The notes: generated by a model from the letters alone, not told the origin. DNA of 64,000 bases from Bullera alba (GCA_001600095.1 BCIX01000005.1:1060523-1124522); one strand, 5' to 3'; positions 34,101 to 45,635 are shown, counted from the first letter of the stretch. Numbers and translations: made by a program.

Positions 34101-34393
34101 CTTTGAACTCTCACGATTGCCACCTCCCAGCGGGCCAGCGATCTGCGGTGCAATGTCGGGCCGGACAAAGCCGGCCATGACGATCTGCTCGCTCTTTCTT
34201 GTCTTGTCCTGCTGTACGTTGGATGTAGCCAGGACGCTGGAATTGATGGACCATTGCGGCCCGTATCGCCCGGCCAAGAAGGGAAATGGAATATAAGAAG
34301 ATGCAGCTGGCAATTGCGCATCGACCCACACCGGCCATGTCTTTGCTACCTCCCTCATAGTTTAGATCTGGGACAGAACTTTGGACTGCTGAC
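31196..34393. other. 3.2 kb of decayed or non-coding sequence
   Basis: Both strands hold partial frames with protein-like composition broken by stops, for example on the minus strand LAKKSYRTVRDISKLRNPNHP near 33700-33640 and FHKLVEGFEKDDSDHQE near 33580-33540, then stops. No intact gene can be built. An imperfect tandem pair (TTCGAAGCAGAGCGGGGCC / TTCGAAGCAGAACGGGCCC) lies at 32729-32776. Likely remains of a gene or an old mobile element; no terminal repeats or reverse transcriptase/transposase motif found. Confidence 0.45.
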
Positions 34394-35475
34394 ATGACGA
34401 CTACTGTCTTGATATCCGGGGGAAACAGAGGGTGAGTCCACGAACACTACCCGCTCTCGTGCTGACTCTGAGGTCAAGTCTCGGCCTAGGACTCGTCAAG
34501 GGGTATGCGGCAAGACCAAACCACACAGTCATTGCGACGGTCCGCAACCCGTCTTCGATGCCAGATGTTCCAACGGCAAATGGCTCGAAGGTTGTGACAG
34601 TCCAAATGGAGGCGACCAATGTGAATGACCCCAAGAAGGTAAGCCTCATCACCATTGAGACCTAGACTGATGTGTTCAGGCCATCGCGGAGATCAAGTCA
34701 AAGTATGGAGTCACCAAGCTCGATATCGTAAGTGCAGCTACGTCAAAGAGGGAAGATGACTGCTCAATTCCCTTAGGTTATCTGCAGTGCAGCCATTATG
34801 AAAGACACCACGATCGCCGATATGAAGGACATCGATCCTGCTGTGTTCGAAGAGCATTGGAGAGTGAATGTGAGTCTGGCCTTTGATTAGTATCGATGAA
34901 GAGCATTGCTGATGTAGCATAGGTACTTGGCTTTCTCACCTTCTTCCAAGCTTGTGTGCCTTTACTCCAACCTGGCGCAAAGTTCATATTCATGTCGTCT
35001 GGATCAAGCATTCTCGACCGGGTTCCCGATAACAACAACGTTTGCTATGGAATCACCAAGGTGAGTTACCAAGACACGGTATGCCGCTGACGCGATCACA
35101 GGCAGGAGCGAATTACCTAGTGAGGCAGCCGATATGGGAGTGGAGCAGGCACTAAATGACATTAGGGTCGTTATGCCCATTTCGAGCACCCAGATCTGAT
35201 CATCTTCCCAATGTCCCCCGGATGGGTAGAAACGTAGGTGCAGTTTCGAGAGCGACTGTTGGTGCTGACTGCTGACCGGATTCAGGGATATGGGTACCGT
35301 TACCAGAGACCGCTTCGTTCCCGACAAGAAGCTCCTCTCTGTTGACGACTCCGTCGGTGAGTAGCGGAGTTTGCCTTACAGAAATCCGTGTTGTAGCTGA
35401 CTGGTCGAAGGCGGAATGATCAAGGTGATTGACGAAGCGACAAGAGAGACCCACAGTGGGAAACACTTGAGATAG
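34394..35475 (+). CDS. Short-chain dehydrogenase/reductase (classical type)
   Basis: NAD(P)-dependent oxidoreductase of unknown substrate. ATG at 34394 (MTTTVLISGGNR), first intron with donor GGGTGAGT and acceptor TCAAG, then GLGLGLVKGYAARPNHTVIA, completing the cofactor loop GGNRGLGLG. Later exons: VVTVQMEATNVNDPKK, AIAEIKSKYGVTKLDIVICSAAI (family N-A-G position), FKFIFMSSGSSI (catalytic Ser), NNVCYGITKAGANYL (catalytic Y-x3-K intact), GRYAHFEHPDLIIFPMSPGWVETDMG (P-G motif) and, after an intron ending CGAAG, GMIKVIDEATRETHSGKHLR to TAG 35473-35475. About eight exons. Complete and probably active. Convergent with NUC1, 136 bp away. Confidence 0.88.
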
Positions 35476-35611
35476 TGAGTGAATGAGCTCAGCCAGGTCA
35501 ATCTGCTAAAGGTGGTCCAGCGATGGGTCGGTGTCCAAGTGGTAGATGTCCGTATGATATGCATGTGTGGTATGAAGATGAATGATGTTCGTAATATGAT
35601 GGCAAGACTGC

Positions 35612-37065
35612 TTATTGCCTTGGAGCCTTGGTGTTGAGTTGTTTCCTGGTGTCGTCGAATCTCCTGATTACCAACTGACACTGGGTGACCCCGCACAACT
35701 GCTTTGACTTGCGCTTCAGGTCGTCGTTGAATAGCTGCAACCCGGCGATCCGCTCCACCATCTCAACTACTCAGTTGTCAGCTATTGCTCGGAAACGCAC
35801 GCAGGCCAGCTTACCTGGGGCAATGAAACTCCTCAGATCGACCGCATCAGGAATCTCCTTGTTCGGGAGGACGAAAGCGCCCATGGCGAGCTCCTTGACG
35901 CTGCTATTGGATGAAATGGCTTTATCGGCGGGCGACGGTTTCTGGGGATAAGAGAAGTCTGGCCTGGACGCTAAGATGACTTTGGCAAAATGCGTAGGAA
36001 CAGCAATCGATGGTGGATTTCCAATGACCTCGTGGACCTAGGCGTCAGAACGACACATGCGAAGGTAACTCACGACTCGCCATTTGCCATCAGGATGCTG
36101 GGTGGGCATGTATAGAGGGACCCTAATTAAACGTCAGCTGTGTCGTTACTGGATACAAAATAGACTTACGTGAAAACGTAGACGTCCTCAAAGTTGGTGG
36201 TCAAACGTCTGCAGAAGTCCTCTAGGTACGCCCAGTCTAAAAGTCAGCAAGAACTCTAGCTTGGACACTTACAATGTCTATTGAAACCTTCGCCAACTTG
36301 CGGAGCAATGTTCGAGAGGTAGAAAGTCTCGTTCATCGCTTGCTGAGAGATCTTTGCGTCGGCAGCAGGTACCCTACTACTCGTCAATCTTAATCCACCG
36401 AAGAATCCGTATCACTGACATGTGTCCTCGGTCGTATCCGCTCTTGAAGTCTGTGACGAGTCAGCGCACGCTTGATGTTCGACACTCACAGTCCTGGAGC
36501 TTAGCTCTGAACATCTCCGGTACGCCCTCATCCTCCATGAATGTACTCTTCGACCGGTCCGCTTTGCCCACTGGTACTGGGGGGTTCGGGTTGGTATCCG
36601 CCGCCCTAGCCGCCTCGACCGGTACAGGAGAAGTGTTGGGGGCTGAAGGAGGTGGTGTACGGGCAAGAGATGCTGCTGTAAGATGCTCGGCGGTCTACAT
36701 ACGTCAGCCTGAATCCTGAATCATTCTCGAGACTTGCACTCACCCATGCTGGGTGCTTCAACCGACGATCATAAGCAGCAGTGTAAGCTGTCCTCTTGAA
36801 GATGTCGGGTGTTGGCCCTGATACGACATCAGTACGAGAACAGACAAGTGACTAGGCTCCACTCACCTGGGAAGCCACCTTGCAGGATCACACCACCGGT
36901 TGGGGTGGTAAGTGTACTTGGTGTTCCTCGATAATTGCCCTCTGGAGGCGGAGGTGGGATCTGCGGCTTGGCGACTTCTTTTCCAGGTCGTGGTATGAAG
37001 ACTCCTGCACCCACACCAACAGCTAGACCGGTAGCGAAAAGGATAGAGGGCCCAAGTCCTGGCAT
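35612..37065 (-). CDS. NUC1: Mitochondrial DNA/RNA nuclease Nuc1 (endonuclease G family)
   Basis: Non-specific mitochondrial nuclease linked to recombination, DNA turnover and cell death. ATG at 37063-37065: MPGLGPSILFATGLAVGVGAGVFI (mitochondrial inner-membrane anchor) then a proline-rich linker. Exons: YTAAYDRRLKHPAW, TAEHLT, a serine/proline insert, SKSTFMEDEGVPEMFRAKLQDY, KSGYDRGHM (catalytic DRGH motif, about 36440-36410), VPAADAKISQQAMNETFYLSNIAPQVG with the Mg-binding Asn in N-E-T-F-x-L-S-N, WAYLEDFCRRLT, DVYVFTVPLYMP, VIGNPPSIAVPTHFAKVIL, and a C-terminal tail GLQLFNDDLKRKSKQLCGVTQ... ending NTKAPRQ. Nine or so exons. All active-site features are present. Confidence 0.93.
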
Positions 37066-37409
37066 TTTGACTGGGTGTATGTCAATGTCAGTTGGCTAGG
37101 CGACAAGCAAACGAAAGGACTGTCCTCAGCAAGTTCGACTTTCAAAAAGTCAAACGGCGCGACGGTCTACCGCGCCGACAGGTGGGTGGCGAATTAATCA
37201 ACTCTGGCGGCGAGGCGGCAACGCGACGCTGGCGGCCTCCAGAGGCCGAATATGACCTGATCTCAGAGCAGCCGGGAAGCCGTGATTGGCATCTAGGGAC
37301 TGATGTGTCATGCAATTTGAGGACGTTCAGTGCTCCAGAGAAAACATCGATACTTGATAGGAAGTGTGCTTTGAACGTTGATCTACCACGCCAATTTCGC
37401 TCTGCCTAG

Positions 37410-37494
37410 GTCCGCGTAGCACAGTGGTAGTGCGCCAGACTACGACTCATGTCGCCATATCTGGATGTCGCGTGTTCGAACCACGCCGTGGATT
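37410..37494 (+). tRNA. tRNA-Arg (anticodon ACG) with a 13-nt intron
   Basis: Cloverleaf drawn by hand: acceptor GTCCGCG (37410-37416) pairs with CGTGGAT (37487-37493), with two G-T pairs; D stem GCAC/GTGC; anticodon stem CCAGA/TCTGG; T stem GCGTG/CACGC with loop TTCGAAC. Anticodon ACG at 37442-37444 reads CGU/CGC/CGA after A-to-I editing. A 13-nt intron (37446-37458) sits one base 3' of the anticodon, the normal nuclear tRNA position. Discriminator base T. Confidence 0.93.
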
Positions 37495-37852
37495 GGTAAT
37501 GCGATTACCGATCTCAAACTCGTTTCGTTTTTGGCTGATGTTTCAGTTTTTGCCTCCGAGTCCCGCTAATCCTAAGCTCGGGCCTCGGACCCAGATCTGT
37601 TCGGACAGCGGATTCGATCGTCGATCCAACTCTCGACCTGCTTGCAGCTGGCGACTTTCGCTAGATCTATTGCTCCCGACTGCTCGCGAACAGCTTCGAT
37701 CGCTCACGCAAGTTCCTAGCACCGCGATCCACACGAGCGAAGGTACCGTTAACGACCATTCAGCATGGATGCGATACGGACACACAAGGCACACGTTTCA
37801 GGACGCCGACGGCGCCGAGATGGCCGCGGAGTCGCTGGGGTAGCGACGATGG

Positions 37853-37859
37853 TATAAAG
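37853..37859 (+). promoter_or_regulatory. TATA box of the UDP-glycosyltransferase gene
   Basis: TATAAAG lies 87 bp upstream of the ATG at 37946, in a short CT-rich leader (CATTTCTTTC). Confidence 0.6.
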
Positions 37860-37945
37860 GCCAGCGAGCTGGGTGGTAGCGTTGACGGCCTCAACCCAAC
37901 CACATATTCTCATTTCTTTCAAAGCTAAGCACCTAGATATCAATC

Positions 37946-39870
37946 ATGTCCAGCCCTACCCACATCGTCTTTGGAACCAACGCTGCCTTCTCGCACGTCC
38001 CGTCATTCACCAAGCTCGCCAAGGCTCTGGTGTCCCACTCATCCGAGGTCGTTATCTCTATCATCCTCCATGTCAACAACGTCGAGAATGTCGAAAAGAT
38101 CATCTCAGACCTGCCCGCCGATGCTCGAGCTCGTATCAAGACCTTTTCGGTCGGCGAGATCCTGCCATGGAAAGAGGTCCCGTCAAAGGGCATGATGTCG
38201 CTCCTGTGGGAGTCTGGAAAGGCCTATGGCGCTGTCCTAGCGGTGAGCATGAATCTCCGGTATCAAGAAGCGTGTTCTGACACGGCTATAGGGCACCGAA
38301 TGGCCTGCTCCGTCGGTCGTGGTGTTTGACGTCACTGCATTCTTCTATCCGGCAGTCTTCAGCGCCGTATCGGCTCACTTCCCACATGTCAAGGCTCCAA
38401 AGGTCGTCGCATACAGTCCAGTTTCCATCTCAGAGGTCATCCAGTGAGTCGTCATAAGTGGGAAGCACGCACGCTGTCACTGACTCTTGCAGTCTGATTG
38501 GAGAGGACAGACATGGCGGCCTGCAATGGATGGCCGAGGAATTGACCAAGAGGGATGTGCCCTTCGCCTCGTCTGAGGTAAGTCTCCTCACTTGACTTGT
38601 CTCGGGACTGACTTGGTTTGACAGGCTTACTCATCCACCGAGGCGAGAAGCCTGGAGAGCTTCCTGCCCCCGCCTGATGTGCTTCAGAAACAGATCGCGG
38701 CGTACATGGAGGTGAGTTAGCTCCGCGAGGTCTTGGCTTACTGCTAGGTCGCCATCATGAATGACAGAGTGATCAACGTCCCTGGCTGCCCACCTTTCCG
38801 TGAGTACCACTTCACCCAAGTGCTGGCTCCAGCTGACATTGAACAGATGTATACGAGAAATGGTCTACCGAGGTCAACTGGCACAACCCAGTTGAATATG
38901 GCTGGTTCCAATACCTTGGCGGTATCCAGGGTATCGGCGGCAAACCCGATGCTTGGATCACTTGCTTCCCTTCTGCGGTGTTCGAGCCAGAAGCACTGGC
39001 TGCCGCTCGAGACGACAAGTTTATGGGTGACGGCAAGAAGCCGGTCTTTGAAGCTGGATGGTACGAGGCCAAGCCTACTGGTCTCAGCGAGGACGTCCAG
39101 TCGTTCTTGGACAAGCACGACCCGAAGAGCGTCTTTTACGTCAGGTGAGTCATCGGGGTAAGCCAGTGAACTGATAGAGCAGCTTCGGTACTGTTGTCGA
39201 TGGAGGCGAGAACATCATCGCTTTGTTCGACTACCTGGCCGAGAGCAAGACTCCGTTCATCTATGCCTATGGATATCAGAAGGAGCTATTGCCCGGTCAC
39301 ATCGTGGAGATAATCGATGAGGCGGAGAAGGACGGAAGAGGACTGGCACCAAACTGGGTGGACCAGCTCGGAGTTCTCGCCCATCCAGTGAGTCAAGTGC
39401 TCCTGGTTCAGAGCATACGCTAATAGTCCTTAGTCCACCATGTGCTTCATATCGCACTGCGGAGCCAACAGTATCGTCGAGTCCATCCTCGCGGGTGTAC
39501 CTATCCTCGTCAGTGTCCCTGGTCTTAGATTGTGACGCCTTGGCTGATTGTGAACACACAGGGCTGGGGAGGTCGATTTGATCAAATCCAATTGGCATCT
39601 CAAGTCGGCAACCTCAAAGTCGGTATCGAGCTCGTCCAACACCGTCTCGGCTTTGGTGTCGGCAAGTCTCCAGCCTCTAGGCCCGAGCGACTCATCGAAG
39701 GCACCCCCGCCGCCCTCAAAGCTGAGATCAAGACCGCTCTGGACACCATCAATGGTCCCGCCGGCGCTGAGTATCGACAAAATGCAAAGAAGATGGGAGA
39801 TGCAATCAGGGCGAAGAGGACCGAGTGGGACGGACAGGTCGATCGGTTCATCGCTTGGGCTAAAGCCTAG
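37946..39870 (+). CDS. UDP-glycosyltransferase (GT1 family)
   Basis: Transfers a sugar from a UDP-sugar to a small lipophilic acceptor in the cytosol. Nine exons with agreeing phases (37946-38242, 38292-38443, 38493-38577, 38625-38711, 38748-38799, 38847-39144, 39183-39387, 39434-39508, 39562-39870) give 519 residues. Seen: catalytic-type His in AAFSHVPSFTKLAKAL (His17); FYVSFGT (start of the C-terminal donor-binding half); APNWVDQLGVLAHP; then the GT1 signature CFISHCGANSIVESILAGVPIL and GRFDQIQLASQV (H-x-G-x-N-S...E...GVP...DQ). The DQ pair that binds the sugar is intact. No membrane anchor, unlike animal UGTs, so a plant/bacterial-type soluble enzyme. Acceptor unknown; neighbours are an SDR and a lipase-like hydrolase. 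Confidence 0.9.
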
Positions 39871-39977
39871 CCGAGATCCGACTTGTGGTGCTGTGTCTGC
39901 TGTTTTACGAATGTGCATGGATGACGATGACCTAGCTTCTCGTGGTCAAGTGTAAGAGGTCTACCAGTACTGACTGC

Positions 39978-41337
39978 TCACTGAAGCAGCTCGCATACAT
40001 CCTTGACGAACACGTTCATAGCACGAGGATCAACCAAAGCGGATGTGTGCAGCCCATTGACATCCTGCGACTGTCAGCGAGATGGCACTTCCGCTCACGA
40101 CAACTCACCTCTCTTAGCTGGACAGCAACACCAGCCTCTCTCAGCCTCTTGGCAACTCGTTCGATCTCATCCTGGAACATCTCTTTCGTCCCGACCATCA
40201 TGTACACCTTTGTCCCCGCTTCTGCCAAGTACGCCCAATCTCCTGCCTTGGCGTCGTATGGGGTAAAGTATGGATCTGAAATGACTTCATCTCGGTACCA
40301 TCGGAGCGAGCTCTTGACCGCTTTGCGTAATCGCGAGACGACCAGGGTGTCAAAATGGGCATTGGTCAAGTATGAAGGTGTGTCCATCTTGAAATCGCAC
40401 CAGGGGGCCATGAGCGCCATAGAGCCGGGCTGCGGAAGACCCAGATCTGACAGGTATCTGGAGAGCATGAATGCCAAGTGACCACCGGCAGATTTGCCCA
40501 TAATGCAGATGTCGGCAGGCTCAAAGTGAAGATTGTTGGTTAGATGGAGGTATCCAGCCAGTACGTCGAGCAAGGGTGCGGGAAAGGCGGTCTCGGCGAT
40601 CAAGGGTTTGCGATAGTTGATGCCTAAGGTTAATGCTGCTCGGACTGGCGTGCACTCACTCAGGATCCTTACACCACTGGCTTTTCCAACGTTCAACGGC
40701 AACTGGTTCCAGAGGGGGTGACCTCGGAGATACCCACTGATTGTCAGCTGGGCTCGATAATAGTGACTCACCCTCCGTGGATATGCAGAACGACTTTCTC
40801 CCCCTCTTTCGCTGGCTCATTCTGTTCACCAGCTGATCCAGCTGGTGTAAGCCAGAATGCCACTACAGGCACAGCCTTCACTCCTCGACAACACGCTATC
40901 CCCACTCGATAATCCTCCTCCACTGGTGCCAGAGTCACAGAGACAACTTCCAGCTCGCCCTTCTGCTTAGCTTCCGCATATGCCGCCTTGGTAGCTTCTG
41001 GTCGGACTGTACCATCCACTTCCATAGAGTCAACCTGGAACCAAGGCATAATCTCGATCCAGAGCTTGTTGAGCCTGTTCCGGATCATCCGGCCCCAAGT
41101 CCATGCTGGCCACGAGGGTATGAGGTAGTGTTTGATAGTGTAGTACGGGACAGCGAGGATCGTTAGGGGGATATAAGGGATCCACATTAGAGACGGGACG
41201 ATGCGATTGACCCATGGCGGACTAGCGTTGGGTACTCCGGGCTTCGGGATGGATCGACGGAGGGGGTGCCAGTTCGCTTCCAGCTCTGCTCGTCGTGCAG
41301 CTGAGATCGAGGGGCGCAAGCCTGCGAATGCAGTCAT
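39978..41337 (-). CDS. HSL-type alpha/beta hydrolase (esterase/lipase)
   Basis: Carboxylesterase-like enzyme, minus strand, probably membrane-anchored. ATG at 41335-41337. The first exon (to 40768) has a hydrophobic segment (IVPSLMWIPYIPLTILAVPYYTI, residues 50-72) then ends VVLHIHGG, joining GYLRGHPLWNQLP: the HGG oxyanion motif of the hormone-sensitive lipase family. Next INYRKPLIAETAFPAPLLDVLAGYLHL, ICIMGKSAGGHLAFML (nucleophile Ser in GKSAGG), SMALMAPWCDFKMD, YMMVGTKEMFQDEIERVAKRL (Asp/Glu region), and last exon DVNGLHTSALVDPRAMNVF (catalytic His). Four exons. The nucleophile Ser and the candidate Asp and His are all visible. Convergent with the UGT gene, 107 bp apart. Confidence 0.87.
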
Positions 41338-42888
41338 GTCTGCTAACGATGTTGGATCTGATCGCTAGGCATCAAGGTGAGTTCTGTGACTCCTCGCCGA
41401 GAGTGTGTAGCCGAGTCTAGTCTACACGAAGGCGTCTGGCCAGACAATCAGAGGCGCTTGCCCACAAAGGATGACTTGGCGACATGCCAGCCCAATCCCA
41501 TGGCCATCATCTCATTGCAATCCTCTTCGGCTGAAACACGGATTGTCCGGCCCGGTCGGCCGATTCGGAATTCGGTCAAAGCACGGACCGTTTCATGTTC
41601 CGTCAAGACTTCAAGTGCTTTGTTGTAAGTGTTGTTGGCAAGTCTTTGGGCCTGTTTGGGAAGCAGAGCAGCGCTTGATAGTTCTCCCTTCCCTGTTTTC
41701 CGAAGTCTTCTGTTGTGACCGTGTTCAAGGAGGTCCAGACTCCAGAGGGACTCAACGTTTCCCCAATCCCCATTGAGAATCTACATCAAGGTAACTTAGG
41801 TGAGTGACCGTGAGTCGGGAGCTATCCAACGTGTAACATTCTCGACGTCGTTGTGTGGATGCCACTGTCGATCTTGCCAGCATTTCCATTCTACTTTGGT
41901 GGTCATTCTTATCGTCGTTATGGTGGTGTTGCCAGACTGAGTTTGAGGTATCCCCGACCCCCCGAAATCGAGTGACATTGATTTAGGCGTTTGCTGATCC
42001 TTCTGACTTCTGAGTTCTGAGTTTCTGATGATCGGCACGATGACCCCCCAAATTAGCCTTTTCTGTGCTTGTGGAAGGTGAGGAAAGGTGAGGAAGGTGG
42101 ACACTCCTTGACAGTCGTTGACGTCCTCGCATTCTTACACGACGATTTTACACACCTCGGCACTAGTACTAGCGCAAACACACACGTCACACGTTGACGC
42201 TTTGCTCACGATCGGCGGGAACTGGACTTTGGCCGATCACTGCCGTTCCGGGGTCTCTCGTTGGAACTGTGTGTTTCGTTGAGTAGAATCCATCGTACGA
42301 CTCTGACTCTATGAGCCCCCGACCAGGCTGAGAGCTAACGTTTCTCTTATAACCCTAAGCTTAAGCTTACTCTGCATTCTGCAAACATCAAGCTTCCCTC
42401 ATTCTCTTGTTCGCAGACATCGACGCTGCTCGCATTTTGCAAGACTCGCCCGCTCGATATCAGCGATACTATCGACATTGCGACGATGGACACTGTTCTG
42501 TGACTCAGTACTCGCCTAGGTTGATGCCTGAAATTAGTGAGTCCACACTTTCCTCTCTTGCAGGTGAGTGATTCATCTTTCTCTCCTGCCAACGGTACCT
42601 ACGACATCGATGATGCACCACCGAAGTCACCTACGACGACCGACGTCAGCATCTGCCAGGAAGACCTTCGATCTCCGATGGTGATACGGTGTTAAAGTTT
42701 CCCTCTCCATGGAAGATACATCCCTATGAGATGGTAACGTTCGACAGCAAAGCCCAGATGGAGTGTACGCTACACCAGCATCTTCCACTGTTTTCCTTGG
42801 ATCCCGGTCACCCGGTGTGTCCACCACTCTGCTTCCTTGCACTATCATCACTCTTTCCCACACTCAACAGATACATCCTTATGAAATC
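41338..42888. other. 1.5-kb stretch without a supported gene
   Basis: Frames are short. Stutter repeats occur at 42074-42097 (AGGTGAGGAAAGGTGAGGAAGGTGG). A frame at about 42690-42890 contains KIHPYEM, and the next gene has QIHPYEI in its leader; the DNA behind this (42713-42731 and 42868-42886) is an imperfect direct repeat of about 19 bp. Confidence 0.4.
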
Positions 42889-43287
42889 ATGACCACCAAC
42901 AACAAGTCAAGAAGCCCACATAACCACCTCCAACCAATCAGTCATCGGCACGATCTGGGCAAAGTTAAACCGCACTACCCATGCATCCCGATGAACAAAA
43001 AGGGTGTATTCGGATGTGGAGGCTGCGACCTTGGGGCGGATGTCACTTTGACCCTGAGTATAATGCGCTTACCGAAAGACACCAACCTACACCAACGTCG
43101 TATACGAGCAGGGGAGGCTGAGGGAACATGCGCCCAGGAGACTCGGGGCACACCCTCGCTACCTACGGAGAATGAGATCAAATGTGACTCCCTTGGGTGT
43201 AGGTTGGGGAATGCCGTCCGCATTGGTGCTATGCTCGACCACCTGCGACTCGAGCACTCCACGACAACATTTGCTTCCCATCGCTAG
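42889..43287 (+). CDS. Hypothetical protein with a C2H2-like motif
   Basis: A frame open from before 42763; the ATG at 42889 gives 132 residues (MTTNNKSRSPHNH). It contains a cysteine group CIPMNKKGVFGCGGC and a C-terminal CDSLGCRLGNAVRIGAMLDHLRLEH, spaced C-x4-C-x13-H-x4-H, close to but not matching a classical C2H2 zinc finger. Single exon, unlike most genes here. No family recognised. May be an orphan gene or a chance frame. Confidence 0.35.
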   Translation: MTTNNKSRSPHNHLQPISHRHDLGKVKPHYPCIPMNKKGVFGCGGCDLGADVTLTLSIMRLPKDTNLHQRRIRAGEAEGTCAQETRGTPSLPTENEIKCDSLGCRLGNAVRIGAMLDHLRLEHSTTTFASHR

Positions 43288-44345
43288 ACATGACGATGTC
43301 TCACGTTTGCAACTCGTCAGGTCTAGGGATGGACACCGCATCGTCGACTCAATTTGCATTCGAGTCCGACATTCACCCGGACCATGGACGAGGAGGTGAG
43401 TCAAGCGAGCATAGTGCCAAAAGCAGATTGCCCGATAGCCTTCTTCGAGCCTTCGAGGACGAGTTGACGATCTACTTAACTCATCATCAAGCTCCACCCG
43501 ATCACCACCGTCATGAACTCCACTCCACTCCATCCTTCAAACCCCTCATTGTGTATGCTTAGGCTCAGCCTCTTGGTCGACAGAGTGGGACCATGTGGGA
43601 ACAAGGTCTTCTCCGCTTCGATTCGCACTTCCTCAGCGAGGTATACTAGGGTACCAGAGGGTCTGAGCTCTGAGCTCTAGGATGTGAGCCGATACTGTAA
43701 CATGAGAGCTATACGATATGGCAATATGCAGCATGTTCGAACCTCGCTTGCTCTCCTCGTCTCGTAACTTGAGTCAGTGAACGAATGAGTGCTCGCCTTA
43801 GGATACCAGCTCACGAAATCGTACCCGTGAACATGGATGACCTAATCGCTGAATGGGGACAGGGGATGAGGGAGACCACTGCTTACTGCAATCCATTATC
43901 ACTATTTATCGCCTTGATGCTAGACGCCAGGCGGAGAACCTGAAGCTCCAATCAGCACACAGTTCATCGATTGTCATTGCCTCCATCCTTGATGTCTGTC
44001 ATCCTCCTTGAGTTCCTTGTCCCCAGACCGTTTTGCACATGGGGCTTGCCGCTTGCCCCGTCTCTGCTTCGACTCCTGTTCCAGCTTCTCCATGTTTGGT
44101 ACCTCTTCGCCCTTTCCTCTTATCACAATTCGCATCGGATCCAGCTTCTCCTTGAGATATCTCGCGACCCTCCCTCCAATGCCCCACACATGGCTTCGGA
44201 ATTGATGAACGCAATTTCCTTGACCGTTATGTATCTCAGCAATTCAGTCGCATTTGCCTGCCACGGATCGATCATACTCAAGGAGCGCTGGTGAGGTCCG
44301 TCACGGTGGAGTCTGTTCACGTGAGAGACAGAGTCTGCATCTCGT
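43288..44345. other. Intergenic, no supported gene
   Basis: A 90-residue plus frame at 43290-43562 (FEDELTIYLTHHQAPPDHHRHE) could be a downstream exon of the hypothetical gene before it. The frames at 43970-44300 on both strands lack any recognisable feature. Nothing else seen. Confidence 0.35.
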
Positions 44346-45210
44346 TCATTCGGGACTGCTATTGATCGGGGTTGAGTACGTCCACCGAGCAATCTCTCTG
44401 TGACCTCCTCCAGACGTCTCTGGCCAGTCCCACACCGCTGTTTCCTGTTCTTCGAAGCCGAAAGACCGCAACAGATTGCTTGAGGGCGCATTGCTAGGCT
44501 CCACATGCTATGCCACCTCGTCTCAGCTCTAATGATTGAAAAGCCCCAGTGCTGACCGCCTACTCACTGCCAGAAGCGTGCCGATGCCCAACCACTGTAT
44601 CCACCCTTCCAGACCGGCCTTCAGCATCGCTTTTCCGATACCTCGTCCCCGGAGGACGGGAAGGATATCGTAGGCTACTTCCCACACCTGTTCTTTTGGC
44701 GGTAGCTCCATCATGTTGCCTGTATCTCCGTCGAGCTCTCGTGGTGTCAGATGGAGGTTACCGATGAACTCTCCCTCTACCAGATCCAGTCCCTGCAGCT
44801 TTGCGGATCCCTTATCCCCACTTGAAGTCCTCGAGGGCACATATCTGAGGGCTTGGAAGGGGAATGGGCCGGAAGGAATGGCAGATGATTGGTCATCCAA
44901 CCAACTCTTGATCTCGTGAACGGTCTTGCGATTGGCGTCACCGAAGTTGTCAAACAACCACATAGCGTTGGACTCGTCAAACCTAGTTCTGCTTCAACGA
45001 TAACACTCCTAAGCACCTAGTCTGTGTTCAAACTCACGGATAAGGGCGCATCCGCGAGTACTTGCCCACGCTTGGATCGTTGCACAATCTGACGATGTGT
45101 GGGACATCGTCCAGTCGTAAGGGAGACATACGCAGGTCTGGTATCCCAGGAAGGGGGATGAACGGCTCATTTCTGTCAGAGTCCCATTGGACCAGAGTCG
45201 AGTTGCCCAT
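44346..45210 (-). CDS. GNAT-family N-acetyltransferase
   Basis: Transfers acetyl from acetyl-CoA to an amine; substrate unknown. Exons 45038-45210, 44568-44982 and 44346-44507 give 249 residues with agreeing phases. Start MGNSTLVQWDSDRNEPFIP; LRMSPLRLDDVPHIVRLCNDPSVGKY is the usual N-terminal strand-helix of this class; EVAYDILPVLRGRGIGKAML is the acetyl-CoA loop (Q/R-x2-G-x-G/A written as RGRGIG); the last exon has LAHVEPSNAPSSNLLRSFGFEE, the family's closing A-x-V-E-P-x-N...S-x-x-L...G-F motif, and ends TYSTPINSSPE at TGA 44346-44348. Intron 44508-44567 has to be spliced to reach this motif, so an ORF-only annotation would lose the C-terminus. Confidence 0.88.
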
Positions 45211-45635
45211 ATCGTCAAAGTGCCTGCTTGAGCGTTACCCAGACTTCGGGGATGCCGTCTTGAAGCCGTTCGTGATGTGGCTAGCAGCTGTAATGGTATC
45301 ACCACAATCAGTCAGACTGACTGAAGACTGAAAAGGACGGAATCGAATGAGGAGGTTGAGACTTGAGTACGAGTGCCGAGTTGCGTTTCCCAGAGGCCTT
45401 TTGTGCTATGGCCTATGATCTATCTATGTGTACTCGAGAGTACACCTGAAAATGCATTCATGCATGGACTCGTCACTCCATGCTCCATTTTCCGTGGCCA
45501 TACCCCATTGTTCATGACCATGCTCCATACCCCATAGTCATGCTTGCTCCATTGTCCGTGCTTTTGTACCTGTCCGCGCTCCATGTGCCCATGATCGATT
45601 ATGCTCGCACGAGATCGGGCTAGCGTTCATTCGGT
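45211..45635. other. Intergenic with CCAT-rich stutter and an inverted repeat
   Basis: From 45470 to 45600 the words CATGCTCC, ACCCCAT and GTCCGTG recur in shuffled order. At 45428-45445 GTGTACTC-GA-GAGTACAC is a perfect inverted repeat with a 2-nt centre. A related palindrome lies at 45769-45782. Confidence 0.6.

Noticed and set aside
31196..34393. Intact transposon
   Set aside because: No terminal repeats, target-site duplication, transposase or reverse-transcriptase motif could be identified; only broken frames.
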